Under the pieces are notes generated by a model, which saw only the letters and a program-made list of their open reading frames with translations, was not told the DNA's origin and ran no database searches. The position numbers and the translations under genes were made by a program. Source: Cepaea nemoralis (taxonomy: Eukaryota > Mollusca > Gastropoda > Stylommatophora > Helicidae). From it: 64,000 nucleotides of DNA. The stretch's first letter is position 1. Each line of letters opens with the position of its first letter. The stretch lies in NCBI GenBank assembly GCA_014155875.1, contig JACEFZ010017448.1, positions 793,501 through 857,500 of the forward strand. The letters are read 5' to 3'. Of this stretch, positions 63,040-64,000 are shown one piece after another.

Positions 63040-63200
63040 TCAGAGATGGGGTGGCTTAGGCGCCCCTTCTTCCGGGTACACTTGCATCTTCAGTGAGGCA
63101 AGGAACCCTTATTTGGAAGTGGCGGATTCAAATCCCCGATGGCCCATAGTTTTCATCTTGTATGCTGCCCTTTACTGCCTACTTCTTTCCTTTACTTCTG
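63040..63200 (+). mobile_element. Possible tRNA-derived SINE
   Basis: GGTGGCTTAGGCG at 63050 and a B-box-like GGATTCAAATCCCC at 63124 are further apart than in a tRNA, so an insertion or chance is possible. Confidence 0.35.
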
Positions 63201-63282
63201 AGCTCCCATCATTGGTATCTGTGAATGTATGTCTCGAGATTTTTGGGGCATGTTATGAGGGGAAATAAGCCTGAAAAACTTA

Positions 63283-63590
63283 GTTAGTTAGTTAGTCGAG
63301 TTTTCAACTTCACGGCAACGGGTCGTCCCCATTATGCTCCGTTCCTATGCCAGTGAATATCACACAAAATGCTCCCCGCTGACCAATGTGAAAAGTGGAA
63401 CAGACAGGAGTCTTGGCAAGCCAACAGTCCGCACAGGTACACTGTGCATAATGTCGCCGCCAGAATGCCAACACAAAAGTCCTCCACGGAAAACACAGTT
63501 CATCGTCGATGGAATCGGCAGTCACCAGAAAGACCTCATTGACCCGGGTTTTCTCACATGGTTCTGTCTCTATCCGCTGTCAACATTAAT
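63283..63590 (-). mobile_element. Composite non-autonomous retrotransposon with CTAA tail, copy 3
   Basis: Minus-strand copy of the element at 33740-34296: starts at the TTAG-repeat tail with TCGAGTTTTCAACTTCACGG and carries GTCGCCGCCAGAATGCCAAC. It is 5'-truncated near 63590. 63600-64000 shows nothing further. Confidence 0.8.
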
Positions 63591-64000
63591 GGGAAATGAG
63601 CAAGAATAAGCCAGATAGACACACATTTTGATGGCTTGGGCAAATGGCATAATCGGGCTAAGAACTTATTTGAAATATTTGTTCTCAGACTGGTGATGAT
63701 CGTGTGACACGCCCAACCATCGTCACTCACACCTATTGAGATGCAACATGAGAAAAGGGGACAGAATTAAATGTCATGAACACTGTAGCAGAAGAGTTAC
63801 TCCCAGTTCCGGCCAGATGTGTTGTCTTATGCATGTACAACTTTACTTCGTGTCTTACAGTTAAACAACAAGTAAATAGACGTGGTCATCAGACATATTA
63901 TAGGTATTATATTTATAAGGTTAATGTTTATGATACTGGTAGAGTAGAGTATTTTAGTGAGGTAGCGTCGTCTTTTAGCGTTGGTAAGTTTTTATTCGAC

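Overview
This window is eukaryotic, intron-rich and very repeat-rich. The mix of repeats (RTE-like LINEs, RNase H-bearing LINEs with CTAA tails, several tRNA-derived SINE families, mariner, piggyBac, hAT and Tigger relics) and a metazoan copine gene fit an invertebrate, most likely a mollusc (a gastropod would suit). The species call is an inference. No bacterial operon, rRNA gene or CRISPR array is visible.

The one clear host gene is a copine on the + strand. Its 14 coding exons (21869-49845) splice at GT-AG sites into an uninterrupted frame of 554 codons plus stop. The protein has two C2 domains (about residues 17-130 and 145-265) and a von Willebrand A/copine domain (about 300-520) with the key calcium and MIDAS residues kept. 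A 5' UTR exon probably begins at 21811, and a polyadenylation signal lies at 50345-50350. The introns are filled with mobile elements and minisatellites. One minisatellite, just before exon 10, is built from copies of that exon's own splice acceptor.

Layout. 1-2790: broken RTE-like LINE, minus strand. 2800-4900: dispersed repeats, a zinc-knuckle retroelement ORF and a tRNA-derived SINE. 4900-7200: a doubtful exon-like ORF, a GTCT-rich repeat and a LINE 3' end. 7556-11782: a 2.1 kb tandem duplication, each copy with the same unrecognised 113-codon ORF and the same older LINE insertion. 12359-13250: RNase H LINE fragment. 13274-13970: deleted piggyBac-like element between TTAA sites. 13975-15480: nothing recognised. 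15486-17440: LINE and SINE remnants. 17570-20060: second RTE-like LINE, interrupted by a short SINE. 20384-21775: LINE 3' ends. 21811-50370: copine gene, whose introns hold a large palindrome (25668-26552), an RNase H LINE nested in an older LINE (35261-36570), a hAT element, many SINEs and long minisatellites. 50400-57850: minisatellites, a CR1-like LINE 3' end inside one of them, and a second hAT fragment. 58076-60128: mariner element interrupted by an RNase H LINE. 60800-63600: SINE, hairpin MITE, Tigger remnant, LINE 3' ends.

The mobile elements tell a layered history. Target-site duplications show LINE into mariner, LINE into LINE, SINE into RTE LINE and SINE into minisatellite. The RNase H LINE and several non-autonomous elements share the 3' end TCGACTAA plus CTAA repeats, which points to mobilisation by the same machinery. 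Repeat similarity and identity were judged by eye; no alignment or search was run.
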